Of a stretch of 64,000 nt of DNA, positions 47,330 through 56,128 are shown one piece after another. The translations under genes and the position numbers were made by a program. The notes below the pieces were generated by a model. It worked only from the letters and a program-made list of their open reading frames with translations, did no database searches and was not told the DNA's origin. This DNA is from Ferruginibacter sp. (GTDB taxonomy: Bacteria > Bacteroidota > Bacteroidia > Chitinophagales > Chitinophagaceae), in NCBI RefSeq assembly GCF_028288465.1, contig NZ_JAQBNR010000059.1:19404-83403 (forward strand). Direction: 5' to 3'. Each line of letters starts with the position of its first letter. The first letter of the stretch is position 1.

Positions 47330-48211
47330 TTAGCCATTCAACGCTGCAGCACCGCTTACAATTTCTGTTAACTCAGTAGTAATGGCAGCCTGCCTTGCAC
47401 GGTTGTAACTTATTTTGAGTGATTTAAGCAATTCGTTCGCATTATCGCTGGCTTTGTCCATCGCTGTCATCCGGGCACCATGTTCGCTTGCATTACCATC
47501 CAGCACTGCTTTAAACAATTGGGTGTTTAAAATCTTCGGCATCAGTTCGCCAATCAACACATCTTTGCCAGGTTCAAAAATAAAATCGGCATTTGCTTCG
47601 CCTGCTTTTTTCGCAACACGGCCTACAGGTAAAAATTGTTCGGCTATAAACTGCTGTGTGGCGGCATTTTTAAATTCACTGAAAACCAGTTCCACCACAT
47701 CAGTTTCTTTATTGGCAAAAGCATCCATTGCATATTTAGCCGCAGTCTGTACTTTTTCAAAACTCAATCCGGTGAAAATTCCCCAATAATTATCTACCAC
47801 TTTAAATCCGTTTTTCAAAAAGTGCTCGTACCCTTTTTTACCAATTGGCAAAATGGTTACATTGCCCTTGGCATATTGCGTCTTATATTTTTCAAAAATC
47901 AGGGAACGGGTTAACTTAATCAGGTTACTGTTGTAACCGCCGCACAATCCCCTGTCGCTGGTAACAACAATAATCATAATTTTTTCGGCTGGTCTTTCAG
48001 TCGCCAGCGCCATATTTACATTGCCATCGCCATTGCTTACGATGTTGCTAAGCATTTCCTGCAGCTTCTGCGCATAGGGCCGCATTTGTGTAATCGCATC
48101 CTGTGCACGGCGTAACTTGGCGGCACTTACCATTTTCATGGCCTTTGTTATTTGCTGGGTACTTTGTACACTTTTAATCCGGTTACGTACTTCTTTTAAA
48201 GCTCCTGACAT
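47330..48211 (-). CDS. atpG: ATP synthase gamma subunit
   Basis: This is the central stalk subunit of the F1 ATPase, 293 aa from ATG 48211. The N-terminal helix starts MSGALKEVRNRIKSVQSTQQITKAMKMV, the family hallmark, with a matching C-terminal helix MDKASDNANELLKSLKISYNRARQAAITTELTEIVSGAAAL. The ITSDRGLCGGYN-like segment is VTSDRGLCGGYN at about 88-99. The frame is open to 48250, but a -7 promoter box on the minus strand at 48248-48255 would put that longer start upstream of the transcript, so 48211 is preferred. No other ATP synthase gene is adjacent: the upstream neighbour is divergent. Confidence 0.95.
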   Translation of the reverse strand: MSGALKEVRNRIKSVQSTQQITKAMKMVSAAKLRRAQDAITQMRPYAQKLQEMLSNIVSNGDGNVNMALATERPAEKIMIIVVTSDRGLCGGYNSNLIKLTRSLIFEKYKTQYAKGNVTILPIGKKGYEHFLKNGFKVVDNYWGIFTGLSFEKVQTAAKYAMDAFANKETDVVELVFSEFKNAATQQFIAEQFLPVGRVAKKAGEANADFIFEPGKDVLIGELMPKILNTQLFKAVLDGNASEHGARMTAMDKASDNANELLKSLKISYNRARQAAITTELTEIVSGAAALNG

Positions 48212-48247
48212 ATAAAGTAAATTGATTAAGTTGTTGTTTTCGGACCG

Positions 48248-48276
48248 CAAAGGTATGGCAAAAAAGCATATCCAAA
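48248..48276 (-). promoter_or_regulatory. Promoter of atpG
   Basis: On the minus strand TACCTTTG at 48248-48255 matches the -7 form TAnnTTTG exactly, and TTTG at 48273-48276 stands as a -33 box with a 17-nt spacer. The predicted transcript begins near 48241, which excludes the in-frame start at 48250 and supports the ATG at 48211. Confidence 0.65.
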
Positions 48277-48577
48277 AACGCCATTATTAACAAATAAACC
48301 ACCAGTTGGGCTATACATAATACAATGGTGGTGTCAAACTCAGAACGCTGACTTCCATTTACAAAGATTTTTTTATCCAATTGCATCCATTACTTTAATA
48401 ACTATTCTATCGTATTATTTCCGGCTTCTGCCGAAAGCAACGCGTTATTTAAAAATAAGTGACTATACTTGCAAATTGAGCTTATAATAAACATCTTTAA
48501 ATATTTTTTTGTCGGTAAAGCCATTGCACGTAAGCTGAAAGACCCAAAAAATACTAAAAAACAAACAATATTCTATA
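48277..48577. other. Divergent intergenic region
   Basis: No gene is recognised. There is a near match to the -7 element (TATACTTG, 48464-48471) for the plus-strand gene starting at 48578, and otherwise AT-rich sequence. Confidence 0.4.
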
Positions 48578-48925
48578 ATGGGATTAGCATTGGATCTTTT
48601 CCTCACCCTGCTTCTTGAGTTACCCATCATTGCACTTTTTTTTAAGCGAAAGAAAAGACCGGATGCATTAATGAACGCCCTTATGGTCAACCTGATTTCC
48701 TGGCCCGTAGCCCATATTCTAAAAATCAGTACCGACATCAGCATATATTTAATTGAAGCCATAGTAATAACCGGAGAAGGCATCGCCCTCTGGTTGCTCA
48801 CCGGCTGTGGCTGGAAAAAGGGATTTACTATGTCAGTGATCGCCAACCTGATCAGCTTTGCTGTTACCAGCCTGATTCATATTGAGCCGGACATTTTTCA
48901 AAAACCGCAAATGATTATCCACTAA
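48578..48925 (+). CDS. Hypothetical three-helix membrane protein
   Basis: This 115-aa protein starts at ATG 48578 and has three hydrophobic segments (about 3-22, 38-72 as one or two helices, 82-100). It contains a basic loop FKRKKRPDALMNALMVNLISWP and a charged residue within a helix (LIEAIVITGEGIALWLLTG). The patterned Asn, Glu and Gly residues in helices are typical of a real membrane protein. I do not recognise the family. It lies alone between the divergent atpG and the secA gene. Confidence 0.6.
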   Translation: MGLALDLFLTLLLELPIIALFFKRKKRPDALMNALMVNLISWPVAHILKISTDISIYLIEAIVITGEGIALWLLTGCGWKKGFTMSVIANLISFAVTSLIHIEPDIFQKPQMIIH

Positions 48926-49219
48926 GCGTATAAAGTAAGTCGGCAGTTGTGAGTGGTGATTAGAGAGTAATGTTATACTACCTGCATTCGCCAGGTCATT
49001 ATTGCCTGTTCACCATTGCCTGTTGACATTGAATACTCACTACTTACTATGGCCTATTTACTATTGCCTGTTCTCCAATTAACTGTCAACTAATTTGTAC
49101 CTTTGCCTCCCCTCTAAAACAGGGGACTTGCTGTCAATTTGGCTTTTACTGTATTTAAGCACCATATTTGACATTGAAAATCAACCCGATAATATTAATA
49201 TACCAATAACAGTAATTTT
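48926..49219 (+). promoter_or_regulatory. secA upstream region with short direct repeats and -7 box
   Basis: The decamer ATTGCCTGTT occurs three times (49001, 49014, 49063) among CTCACTACTTAC-type low-complexity sequence. TACCTTTG at 49098-49105 is an exact -7 promoter match, 115 nt before the secA ATG; a -33 partner is weak. No coding potential is seen. Confidence 0.5.
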
Positions 49220-52200
49220 ATGATAGGTTTTTTATCGAAAATATTTGGTGGCAACAAAAGTGAAAAAGATGTAAAAAAAATCACTCCCCAGGTTGAAGCC
49301 ATCAATCGTTTTTTTGCACAATATCAATCCCTCTCCAACGATGGCTTGCGCAATAAAACCCAGGAATTTAAACAACGCATCCGCCAGCACCTGGCAGAAA
49401 TTGATGCGCAGATCGGCACAAAAAAAATTGATGCGGAAAATTTACCGGTAGTAGAAATAAATCAAAAGGATGTTATCTATCAGGAAATTGATGCCTTAAA
49501 AAAAGAAAGGGACAAAAAAATAGAAGAAGTGCTGCAGGAAATTTTGCCCGAAGCTTTTGCCGCGGTAAAAGAAACCGCCCGCCGTTTTAAAGAAAACGCA
49601 ACGCTGGAAAGTACCGCAACAGAACTGGACAAAACACTGGCCGTTACAAAAAAACACATCCGCATTGAGGGCGATAAAGCCATCTTCAGCAACCGCTGGA
49701 CGGCTGCCGGCGGAGAAGTTACCTGGAACATGGTGCACTATGATGTACAGCTTATCGGCGGTATGGTATTGCACAGCGGAAAAATTGCTGAGATGGCCAC
49801 CGGTGAAGGTAAAACCCTGGTGAGTACATTGCCTGCCTATTTAAATGCATTGAGTGGCGAAGGTGTACATATAGTTACCGTAAACGATTACCTGGCCAGA
49901 AGGGATAGTGAATGGAACGGCCCGCTCTTTGAATTTTTAGGATTAACCGTTGACTGTATTGATAAACATGAACCCAACAGTGACGCCAGGAGAGCGGCTT
50001 ACAACTCTGATATCACCTATGGTACCAACAACGAATTTGGTTTTGATTACCTGAGGGATAACATGGTACACAGCCCAGATGAAATGGTACAGCGCAAACA
50101 TCATTTCGCCATGGTGGATGAGGTGGATAGTGTGTTGATTGATGATGCCCGTACACCGCTGATCATTAGCGGACCGGTTGGCCACAGCGATAATACGCAA
50201 CAGTTTTTTGACCTGAAACCACGCATTGAAAAGTTGCTGGATGCACAGCGCAAAGCAGTGAACCAGTTCTTAATTGATGCAAAGAAAAAAATAGCTGAAG
50301 GAAATGATGACCCCAAAGATGGCGGTCTGTCGCTGTTTCGTGCACACCGGGGTTTACCTAAAAATGGTGCGCTGATTAAATTTCTGAGCGAACCAGGCAT
50401 CCGGGTTAAACTGCAAAAGAGTGAAAACTATTACCTGGCAGATCAGCAGAAAGAAATGCCCAAGGTAGATGAAGAACTCTATTTCCAGATTGATGAAAAA
50501 AATAACCAGGTTGATTTAACTGATAAGGGCATTAACCTTATCACTAAATCAGGCGAAGATCCTGAATTTTTTATTTTGCCGGATATCGGCGTAAAACTAA
50601 GCGACATTGAAAAGAGCAGCCTAAATGCAGATGAAAAACTGCGCCAGAAAGAAGCCCTGCTGAATGAATACTCTTTAAAAGCTGACCGCATACACACGGT
50701 ACAGCAATTATTAAAAGCCTACACTTTATTTGATAAAGACACCGAGTACGTGGTATTGGATGAAGCCGTAAAAATTGTGGATGAACAAACTGGCCGTATA
50801 CTCGATGGGAGACGATACAGTGACGGTTTGCACCAGGCTATTGAAGCAAAAGAAAATGTGAAGATTGAAGCCAGTACACAGACTTATGCTACCGTTACGC
50901 TGCAAAACTATTTCAGGATGTACCACAAGCTTTGTGGTATGACAGGTACTGCCGAAACAGAAGCCGCTGAGTTATGGGACATTTATAAACTGGATGTGGT
51001 AACCATCCCCACCAATTTACCCGCCATCAGGAAAGATGAACAGGATTTGGTGTACAAAACCAAGCGTGAAAAATACAAGGCGGTGATTGATGAAATAGAA
51101 CGTTTGCGCCTTGCCGGACGTCCTTCACTTGTAGGTACAACCTCTGTAGAAATAAGTGAATTGTTGAGCAGGATGCTGAAGCAAAAAAATATTCCGCACA
51201 ATGTATTGAACGCAAAACAACATGCCAAGGAAGCACAGGTAGTTGCTGAAGCTGGTTTGGCCGGCGCCGTAACCATCGCCACCAATATGGCAGGTCGTGG
51301 TACGGATATTAAACTAGGGCCAGGCGTTAAAGAAGCTGGTGGGCTGGCCATTGTAGGTACCGAACGGCATGAAAGCCGCCGCGTGGACAGGCAGTTGCGT
51401 GGTCGTGCAGGCCGGCAGGGAGATCCGGGCAGCACGCAATTCTTTGCAAGCCTGGAAGATGACCTGATGCGCATGTTCGGCAGCGAACGTATCGCTTCTA
51501 TGATGGACCGTATGGGCTACAAGGAAGGCGAAGTGATCCAGCACAGCATGATCAGCAAGAGCATTGAAAGAGCGCAGAAAAAGGTAGAAGAAAATAACTT
51601 CGGCATCCGTAAACGTTTGCTGGAGTATGATGATGTAATGAACAAACAGCGTAACGTGGTGTACAGCAAACGCAACCACGCTTTGTTTGGTGAAAGGCTG
51701 GCACTTGATCTTGACAATGCCTTCTATTCTGTTGCAGATGGTCTCATCAACTCCTTCCGCGAAAGCGCCGATTTTGAAGATTTCAAACTCGCCGTGATTG
51801 TAAACTTCGGGATTGATACTACCATCACCAAAGAAGAGCTGGAGAAAGGAAATATTCAACAGGTGGCAGAAAAATTGTACGATGAAGCCAAGAGTAATTA
51901 CAATCGTAAAGTAGTTGCAGTGGCACAGCAAACGCTGCCCATTATAAAAAACATCCGTAAAGAACAGGGCAGCCATATTGAAAATGTAGCCGTACCGTTT
52001 ACCGATGGACGTAAACAAATACAGGCACTCGCCAACCTGGATAAAACCATCGCCAGCGAAGGCGCGGAGTTGCCCAATGCATTGGAACGCAGCATTACAC
52101 TGGCGTTGATTGATGATGCCTGGAAAGAACATTTACGTGCCATGGACGATCTGCGCCATAGTGTACAAACTGCAGGCTACGAGCAAAAAGATCCGCTGGT

Positions 52201-52561
52201 AATTTATAAAATTGAAGCCTTCAGCGCCTTTAAGCAAATGGATGATGCGGTTAATAAAGACATCGTAAGTTTTCTTTGCCATTGCGCTATCCCCACTGAA
52301 GAAACCAATGCTGCCAAAATAAAAGAAGGCCGCGAACAAAAAACCGACATGAGCAAAATGCGCCAGCGCAAGGAAGAGTTTGCAGGCGCTGCATCCGGCA
52401 CCGGTGGACCAGAATACATCAGCAACGAAAATGATTACAATGATCCCTCTCCCGCTATCAAGCAGGAACCAATCCGTGTAGAACCAAAGATCGGCAGAAA
52501 CGACGCCTGTCCTTGTGGAAGCGGCAAAAAGTATAAGAATTGTCACGGCAAGGATGCATAA
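49220..52561 (+). CDS. secA: Preprotein translocase ATPase SecA
   Basis: This motor of the Sec pathway drives unfolded proteins through SecYEG. The 1113-aa protein is longer than the 901 aa of E. coli SecA, mainly through charged inserts near 60-115 and 345-480, as is usual in Bacteroidota. Walker A is ATGEGKTL at about 193-200, the DEAD-like motif is in MVDEVDSVLIDDARTPLIISGP, GRRYSDGLHQAIEAKE lies near the cross-linking domain, and the second helicase half has ATNMAGRGTDIKLGPGV and RQLRGRAGRQGDPGS. The C-terminal zinc-binding SEC-C motif ACPCGSGKKYKNCHG is intact. ATG 49220 fits the family start (IGFLSKIFG). Confidence 0.98.
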   Translation: MIGFLSKIFGGNKSEKDVKKITPQVEAINRFFAQYQSLSNDGLRNKTQEFKQRIRQHLAEIDAQIGTKKIDAENLPVVEINQKDVIYQEIDALKKERDKKIEEVLQEILPEAFAAVKETARRFKENATLESTATELDKTLAVTKKHIRIEGDKAIFSNRWTAAGGEVTWNMVHYDVQLIGGMVLHSGKIAEMATGEGKTLVSTLPAYLNALSGEGVHIVTVNDYLARRDSEWNGPLFEFLGLTVDCIDKHEPNSDARRAAYNSDITYGTNNEFGFDYLRDNMVHSPDEMVQRKHHFAMVDEVDSVLIDDARTPLIISGPVGHSDNTQQFFDLKPRIEKLLDAQRKAVNQFLIDAKKKIAEGNDDPKDGGLSLFRAHRGLPKNGALIKFLSEPGIRVKLQKSENYYLADQQKEMPKVDEELYFQIDEKNNQVDLTDKGINLITKSGEDPEFFILPDIGVKLSDIEKSSLNADEKLRQKEALLNEYSLKADRIHTVQQLLKAYTLFDKDTEYVVLDEAVKIVDEQTGRILDGRRYSDGLHQAIEAKENVKIEASTQTYATVTLQNYFRMYHKLCGMTGTAETEAAELWDIYKLDVVTIPTNLPAIRKDEQDLVYKTKREKYKAVIDEIERLRLAGRPSLVGTTSVEISELLSRMLKQKNIPHNVLNAKQHAKEAQVVAEAGLAGAVTIATNMAGRGTDIKLGPGVKEAGGLAIVGTERHESRRVDRQLRGRAGRQGDPGSTQFFASLEDDLMRMFGSERIASMMDRMGYKEGEVIQHSMISKSIERAQKKVEENNFGIRKRLLEYDDVMNKQRNVVYSKRNHALFGERLALDLDNAFYSVADGLINSFRESADFEDFKLAVIVNFGIDTTITKEELEKGNIQQVAEKLYDEAKSNYNRKVVAVAQQTLPIIKNIRKEQGSHIENVAVPFTDGRKQIQALANLDKTIASEGAELPNALERSITLALIDDAWKEHLRAMDDLRHSVQTAGYEQKDPLVIYKIEAFSAFKQMDDAVNKDIVSFLCHCAIPTEETNAAKIKEGREQKTDMSKMRQRKEEFAGAASGTGGPEYISNENDYNDPSPAIKQEPIRVEPKIGRNDACPCGSGKKYKNCHGKDA

Positions 52562-52581
52562 ATAACTAGGCAACAATTTAT

Positions 52582-52611
52582 AAAGGCTAACCGCAAACGT
52601 TAGCCTTTTTT
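52582..52611 (+). terminator. Terminator after secA
   Basis: AAAGGCTAAC pairs with GTTAGCCTTT around a CGCAAAC loop and is followed by a T tract, 20 nt beyond the secA stop codon. Confidence 0.88.
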
Positions 52612-52628
52612 ATGCGTGACAAATTTTC

Positions 52629-52679
52629 TTGTCCGGGCTAAGAAGCCTTATGGTACTGCATTGGCGTCTCACATTTGTA
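52629..52679 (-). repeat. Dispersed intergenic repeat, copy E
   Basis: On the minus strand it reads TACAAATGTGAGACGCC at the left and TTCTTAGCCCGGACAA at the right. The right half, including GGCTTCTTAGCCCGGAC, is close to copies A and B. It lies just after the secA terminator, and along the secA transcript it begins TTGTCCGGGCTAAGAAG, the same orientation as copies A, B and C relative to their upstream genes. Confidence 0.8.
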
Positions 52680-52988
52680 TATTTTCGCCTTGGGAAAATT
52701 TTATTTTATCGGAGTGCGAATCGTAATATTAGTAAGTGTTGGTTTCCCCTTGTTAGTGTTACTGTACAAGAAGAAAAATCACCCTGTCAAAGCAGGCCGC
52801 TGTTGCGTCTCCTGACCAATAGCTGAAGCCAAGGCAACAAAAAACAACAAATAGGAAAAGCATCACGCCAATTATTTATAGAACACTTGCTTTTATCAAG
52901 AACTCATTTTAATGATGCTCCGGTGGCTGGTCAGAGTTACGATAACGATTGATGGGGTGGGCATGTTTATCAAAATTTTTCGTTGTAG

Positions 52989-53017
52989 AAAGCCCGGCGT
53001 TACATCGCCGGGCTTTT
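52989..53017 (-). terminator. Terminator of lipoprotein gene
   Basis: AAAGCCCGGCG pairs with CGCCGGGCTTT around TTACAT. On the minus strand it follows the stop at 53036 by about 20 nt. Confidence 0.88.
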
Positions 53018-53035
53018 AATTTCAAATTCAAAACA

Positions 53036-53902
53036 CTACGGCTTCGGCGCCGCAGCAGAAGTTTTATTTACTATTGGCCACAACGAGCCAACGGGAAGTG
53101 TTGGCGGAATGGTGATGCCTTTATTAAATCCCCTTGTCTGCGCATCGCCACCAAAATAATACAAGGGCCAGCCATTGTAGGTCAATTGCTTTTTGCCATT
53201 AAAAGTAATTACCGCAAACACGGTTTTATCCAGTATAGAAGGCACGGTAATATTGTCTGTTTCATAAATCGGCCAGAAAGAATTATTGGTAAAATCGGCT
53301 TTTGTAAACTTATTTACCAGGAAGCTGTCTCTTCCAAAAGCATATAAGGTGTTGCCTTTATCATCGCTGAAATAACTCGTGCGGCCGTCGCCGGGAGCAT
53401 ACGTACTCAAATAATTTTTACCATCGGCGCCCGTCAGCTGGAAATTGGCAATGGTGATTGAATAGTTGGGCTTGGCTACAAACCAGATATTGCCAACACC
53501 TTCACCGGTTGTTTGGCCTGCTGCTTCCTGTACACCGCCGGGCGAATAATAATACAAGGGCCATCCTTTGTAAGTAGTTTGCTTAGCACCGGTACTGGTT
53601 AAAATTGTTTTAAAATCAGCAGCCTGCAAACCAGCCCCAAACGTAGTGGTAGTGCTGTCTGCAGCAAATACCGGCCAGTTGGTTAAACACCCGCCTGTAC
53701 AGTTGGACTGACCATTTACATCGTTGGAAAAATAGTACAACGTTTTCCCATCCTTATCCACAATATGGCTGCCGAGTGAATTGGTAGAATCCAGGTGGAT
53801 ATCAGTTCTGGGTGGTATTACAGCCGGATCACTTTTTTTACAGGCCGTAAATTGCAGTGCGTAAAAGGCACAAGCTGTCAGCAGAAAAATATTTTTTTTC
53901 AT
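53036..53902 (-). CDS. Secreted-repeat lipoprotein (Lipoprotein_15 type)
   Basis: This 288-aa lipoprotein has a signal peptide and lipobox (LQFTACKKSD, Cys21) from ATG 53902; the frame extends upstream to 54004, but those residues precede the signal. The body shows the secreted-repeat family pattern: GKTLYYFSNDVNGQSNCTGGCLTNWP in the first unit, then TTYKGWPLYYY, then a second unit GNTLYAFGRDSF... with LTYNGWPLYYF near the end. The family is common in surface lipoproteins and has no assigned activity. Two repeat units per protein are usual. The gene is monocistronic with its own terminator. Confidence 0.87.
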   Translation of the reverse strand: MKKNIFLLTACAFYALQFTACKKSDPAVIPPRTDIHLDSTNSLGSHIVDKDGKTLYYFSNDVNGQSNCTGGCLTNWPVFAADSTTTTFGAGLQAADFKTILTSTGAKQTTYKGWPLYYYSPGGVQEAAGQTTGEGVGNIWFVAKPNYSITIANFQLTGADGKNYLSTYAPGDGRTSYFSDDKGNTLYAFGRDSFLVNKFTKADFTNNSFWPIYETDNITVPSILDKTVFAVITFNGKKQLTYNGWPLYYFGGDAQTRGFNKGITIPPTLPVGSLWPIVNKTSAAAPKP

Positions 53903-54198
53903 GGTATTTTTTTTGGAATACTTTAATTTGTTTGGTGGTGGAATTAGTGCTTTATTCAGGCCTGAAAAAGTAGTACTGCAATAAGGAACGCAGGTTTTTA
54001 TCATTAGGTTGCTTTCGGCTATTGATATTTTTTACATGCAGCTGAAGTTTTTTAAAAGCAGGATATGATGGGGATTTGTGTATAACGATGGAAGCCAACA
54101 TATCAACAAAAAAAGATGACCTTGCAGGTGTTCAAAAATAAAATGCAAGGAAACTATATTTACCTGGCGGCCCATACTGCAACACTGATACAACATAC
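53903..54198. other. Divergent intergenic region
   Basis: This AT-rich spacer lies between the divergent lipoprotein and ABC-transporter genes. No clear promoter boxes, repeats or ORFs were recognised. Confidence 0.4.
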
Positions 54199-55119
54199 AT
54201 GATCAAAAATTATTTCACCCTGCAATACAAAATGCTCAACAGGCAACTGGCAGACTTTGGCCTACCGCGGGCTATAGCATGGATTGCTTTGCCGCCCATT
54301 TTTGTCAGCTTGTCTTTATATCTTTTTTATAAAACAGCTTTTGCCCAATACATTTATACTTTGATTGCAGCAAGCCTCACCGCGAATTTTACAGGTACAG
54401 ATAGAAACGATTTTTTAAGATCCTGTTTTAAAATAGGTGATTATTACCGGGTAAGATTAGGTGAAAATATCTTGGTCGTGTTGCCGTTTCTTATTTTCCT
54501 GATTTGCAAAAACTGTATTGCGTCAGCCGGTATTTTGTTGGCGCTTGCAACCGCAACCGCATTCATCAGTTTTAAAAACAAGTTACGGTTCATTATTCCA
54601 ACGCCATTTTATAAAAAGCCGTTTGAATTTATTTCGGGTTTCAGAAAAATGTGGCCGGCGTTGCTATGTTGCTACCTGGTTACAATTATTGCTATTGTTG
54701 TACATAACTTCAACCTTGGCGTGGTTGCGCTGACGGCCATTTTCTTATTGTGCATTTCATTTTATCAGGAAATGGAAACCGGCTTTTATGTTAGGGTATT
54801 TTTATTAACACCGCATCAGTTTTTAAAACAAAAAATTGCAACGGCAGCATGGCAGGCCTCTTTGTTAACACTTCCCGCTGCAATCGCCCTGGGTATCTGT
54901 TATCCCCCCCACATAAACATAATTGGATTATTTTTTTGCCTGGGCCATATTTACCTGGCAACCGCTATCTGCGCAAAGTATTCTGCCTTTCCACAACCTA
55001 TCGCATTGCCGCAGGTTATATTACTCGTTGCAGGTATACTGTTTGCACCCTTGCTGATTTTGATAATACCTTATTTTTACATCCGTTCCCTTAAAAAACT
55101 GAACAATTTTTTGCGATGA
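54199..55119 (+). CDS. Putative ABC transporter membrane subunit
   Basis: This 306-aa protein has about six to eight hydrophobic segments distributed over its length and no recognised enzymatic motif. It starts MIKNYFTLQYKMLNRQL. Its stop overlaps the start of the following ATP-binding gene in an ATGA arrangement (55116-55119), so the two are translated together and form one transporter. By organisation it resembles small exporters in which one membrane protein pairs with one ATPase. The substrate is unknown. No family was recognised from sequence alone. Confidence 0.7.
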   Translation: MIKNYFTLQYKMLNRQLADFGLPRAIAWIALPPIFVSLSLYLFYKTAFAQYIYTLIAASLTANFTGTDRNDFLRSCFKIGDYYRVRLGENILVVLPFLIFLICKNCIASAGILLALATATAFISFKNKLRFIIPTPFYKKPFEFISGFRKMWPALLCCYLVTIIAIVVHNFNLGVVALTAIFLLCISFYQEMETGFYVRVFLLTPHQFLKQKIATAAWQASLLTLPAAIALGICYPPHINIIGLFFCLGHIYLATAICAKYSAFPQPIALPQVILLVAGILFAPLLILIIPYFYIRSLKKLNNFLR

Positions 55120-55796
55120 TATCCATTGAAAATGTATCAATTTCCTTTGGCAGTAACATTATACTGAATAATGTGCATGCTCATTTTTCTAAAGGAAAGG
55201 TCTATGGGATTGTGGGCGAAAACGGTTCTGGTAAAACAACGTTTTTCAGGTGCATAGCAGGGCTACAAGCGTATTCAGGCCATATAAACAGCGAGTTTAA
55301 TCCGTTAAAAAACCATATCGGTTTGCTTCAGACAGAGCCTTACTTCTTTTCAAAAATAACCGGCAGGGAATACCTGCAACTGATGTGCAATGCAAGAAAC
55401 ATCAGGGTGACCGACATTGATAGTAAAAATATCTTTGGCTTACCGTTGAATGAATATGCCGCCACTTACTCTACCGGCATGAAAAAGAAACTGGCTCTTA
55501 TGGCCATCCTGATGCAGGAAAATGAAATACTGATTTTGGATGAACCCTTTAATGGTGTTGACATTCACAGCAACATCCTCATTACGCAAATTATTCACCA
55601 GCTAAAATCCCTCAATAAAACCATCCTGATTTCATCACATATATTTTCAACGCTCAATGCTACATGCGACGAAATTTATTTACTTGATAATGGAACATTT
55701 GTAAAAAAAGTTTTGAAGGCAGAATTTTCGCTGTTGGAACAAGAATTAATAAACTTCACGGTCGGCAATAAAATTGAGCAGCTGAAACTTAAATAA
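55116..55796 (+). CDS. ABC transporter ATP-binding protein
   Basis: This 226-aa ATPase powers the membrane protein encoded just upstream. Walker A is GENGSGKT at 34-41, the Q loop is LLQTEPYFF near 70, Walker B is ILILDEPFNGVD near 158, and the switch His is in ILISSHIFS near 190. The signature motif departs from LSGGQ: YSTGMKKKLALMAIL, a form seen in exporters of the antibiotic-resistance and lantibiotic-immunity type. The gene overlaps the preceding one by 4 nt. The two genes form a complete minimal transporter with no periplasmic binding protein, which points to export rather than import. Confidence 0.93.
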   Translation: MISIENVSISFGSNIILNNVHAHFSKGKVYGIVGENGSGKTTFFRCIAGLQAYSGHINSEFNPLKNHIGLLQTEPYFFSKITGREYLQLMCNARNIRVTDIDSKNIFGLPLNEYAATYSTGMKKKLALMAILMQENEILILDEPFNGVDIHSNILITQIIHQLKSLNKTILISSHIFSTLNATCDEIYLLDNGTFVKKVLKAEFSLLEQELINFTVGNKIEQLKLK

Positions 55797-56128
55797 TAAG
55801 CAAGCATGGAAAATTTTTCAGGAAGCTTACTGCGATCAATTTTCGACGAAAAAATTTGGTCAGTATAAAAATGATTCTATCTTTGCACTACACAAGAACA
55901 CGCTACAAACATATTACCTCAATCTCCTATTAAGTAATCATCCCTGTTCCTTTCGCTTTTTCTTCCAAGTCCCCAGTTACTGATTAACCCCGTTACAGAT
56001 TCATTAATACATTGCTTTACGCAGTTGTACAGCCGATATTTAATTTCCAATTTTGTGAATAGCACTTTTTAAGATTCTTTATTTCTGTTACAAACGAAAT
56101 AAATATTTAAACCTCTAAAATTTGCAAA
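55797..56128 (+). promoter_or_regulatory. Promoter and long leader of T9SS cargo gene
   Basis: TTTG at 55855-55858, a 19-nt spacer, and TATCTTTG at 55878-55885 match the two-part Bacteroidota promoter exactly. Transcription would start near 55892, leaving a leader of about 235 nt before the ATG at 56129. The leader is C- and T-rich at first and AT-rich near the gene. No riboswitch or ORF was recognised in it. Confidence 0.75.

Larger units (their letters stand above)
52612..53035. other. Convergent gap with repeat copy E
   Basis: It contains repeat copy E (52629-52679) and a terminator hairpin for the convergent lipoprotein gene (52989-53017). A 33-codon GTG-initiated frame with one hydrophobic stretch (52714-52815) was noticed but not accepted as a gene. 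Nothing else is recognised. Confidence 0.5.

Noticed and set aside
51314..52132. Minus-strand ORF of 272 codons
   Set aside because: It lies wholly within secA on the opposite strand; its composition reflects the antisense of SecA.
52714..52815. 33-codon GTG-initiated frame with a hydrophobic stretch (MRIVILVSVGFPLLVLLY) behind secA
   Set aside because: Short, no recognisable family, adjacent to a repeat copy and without promoter or ATG start; it may be chance.
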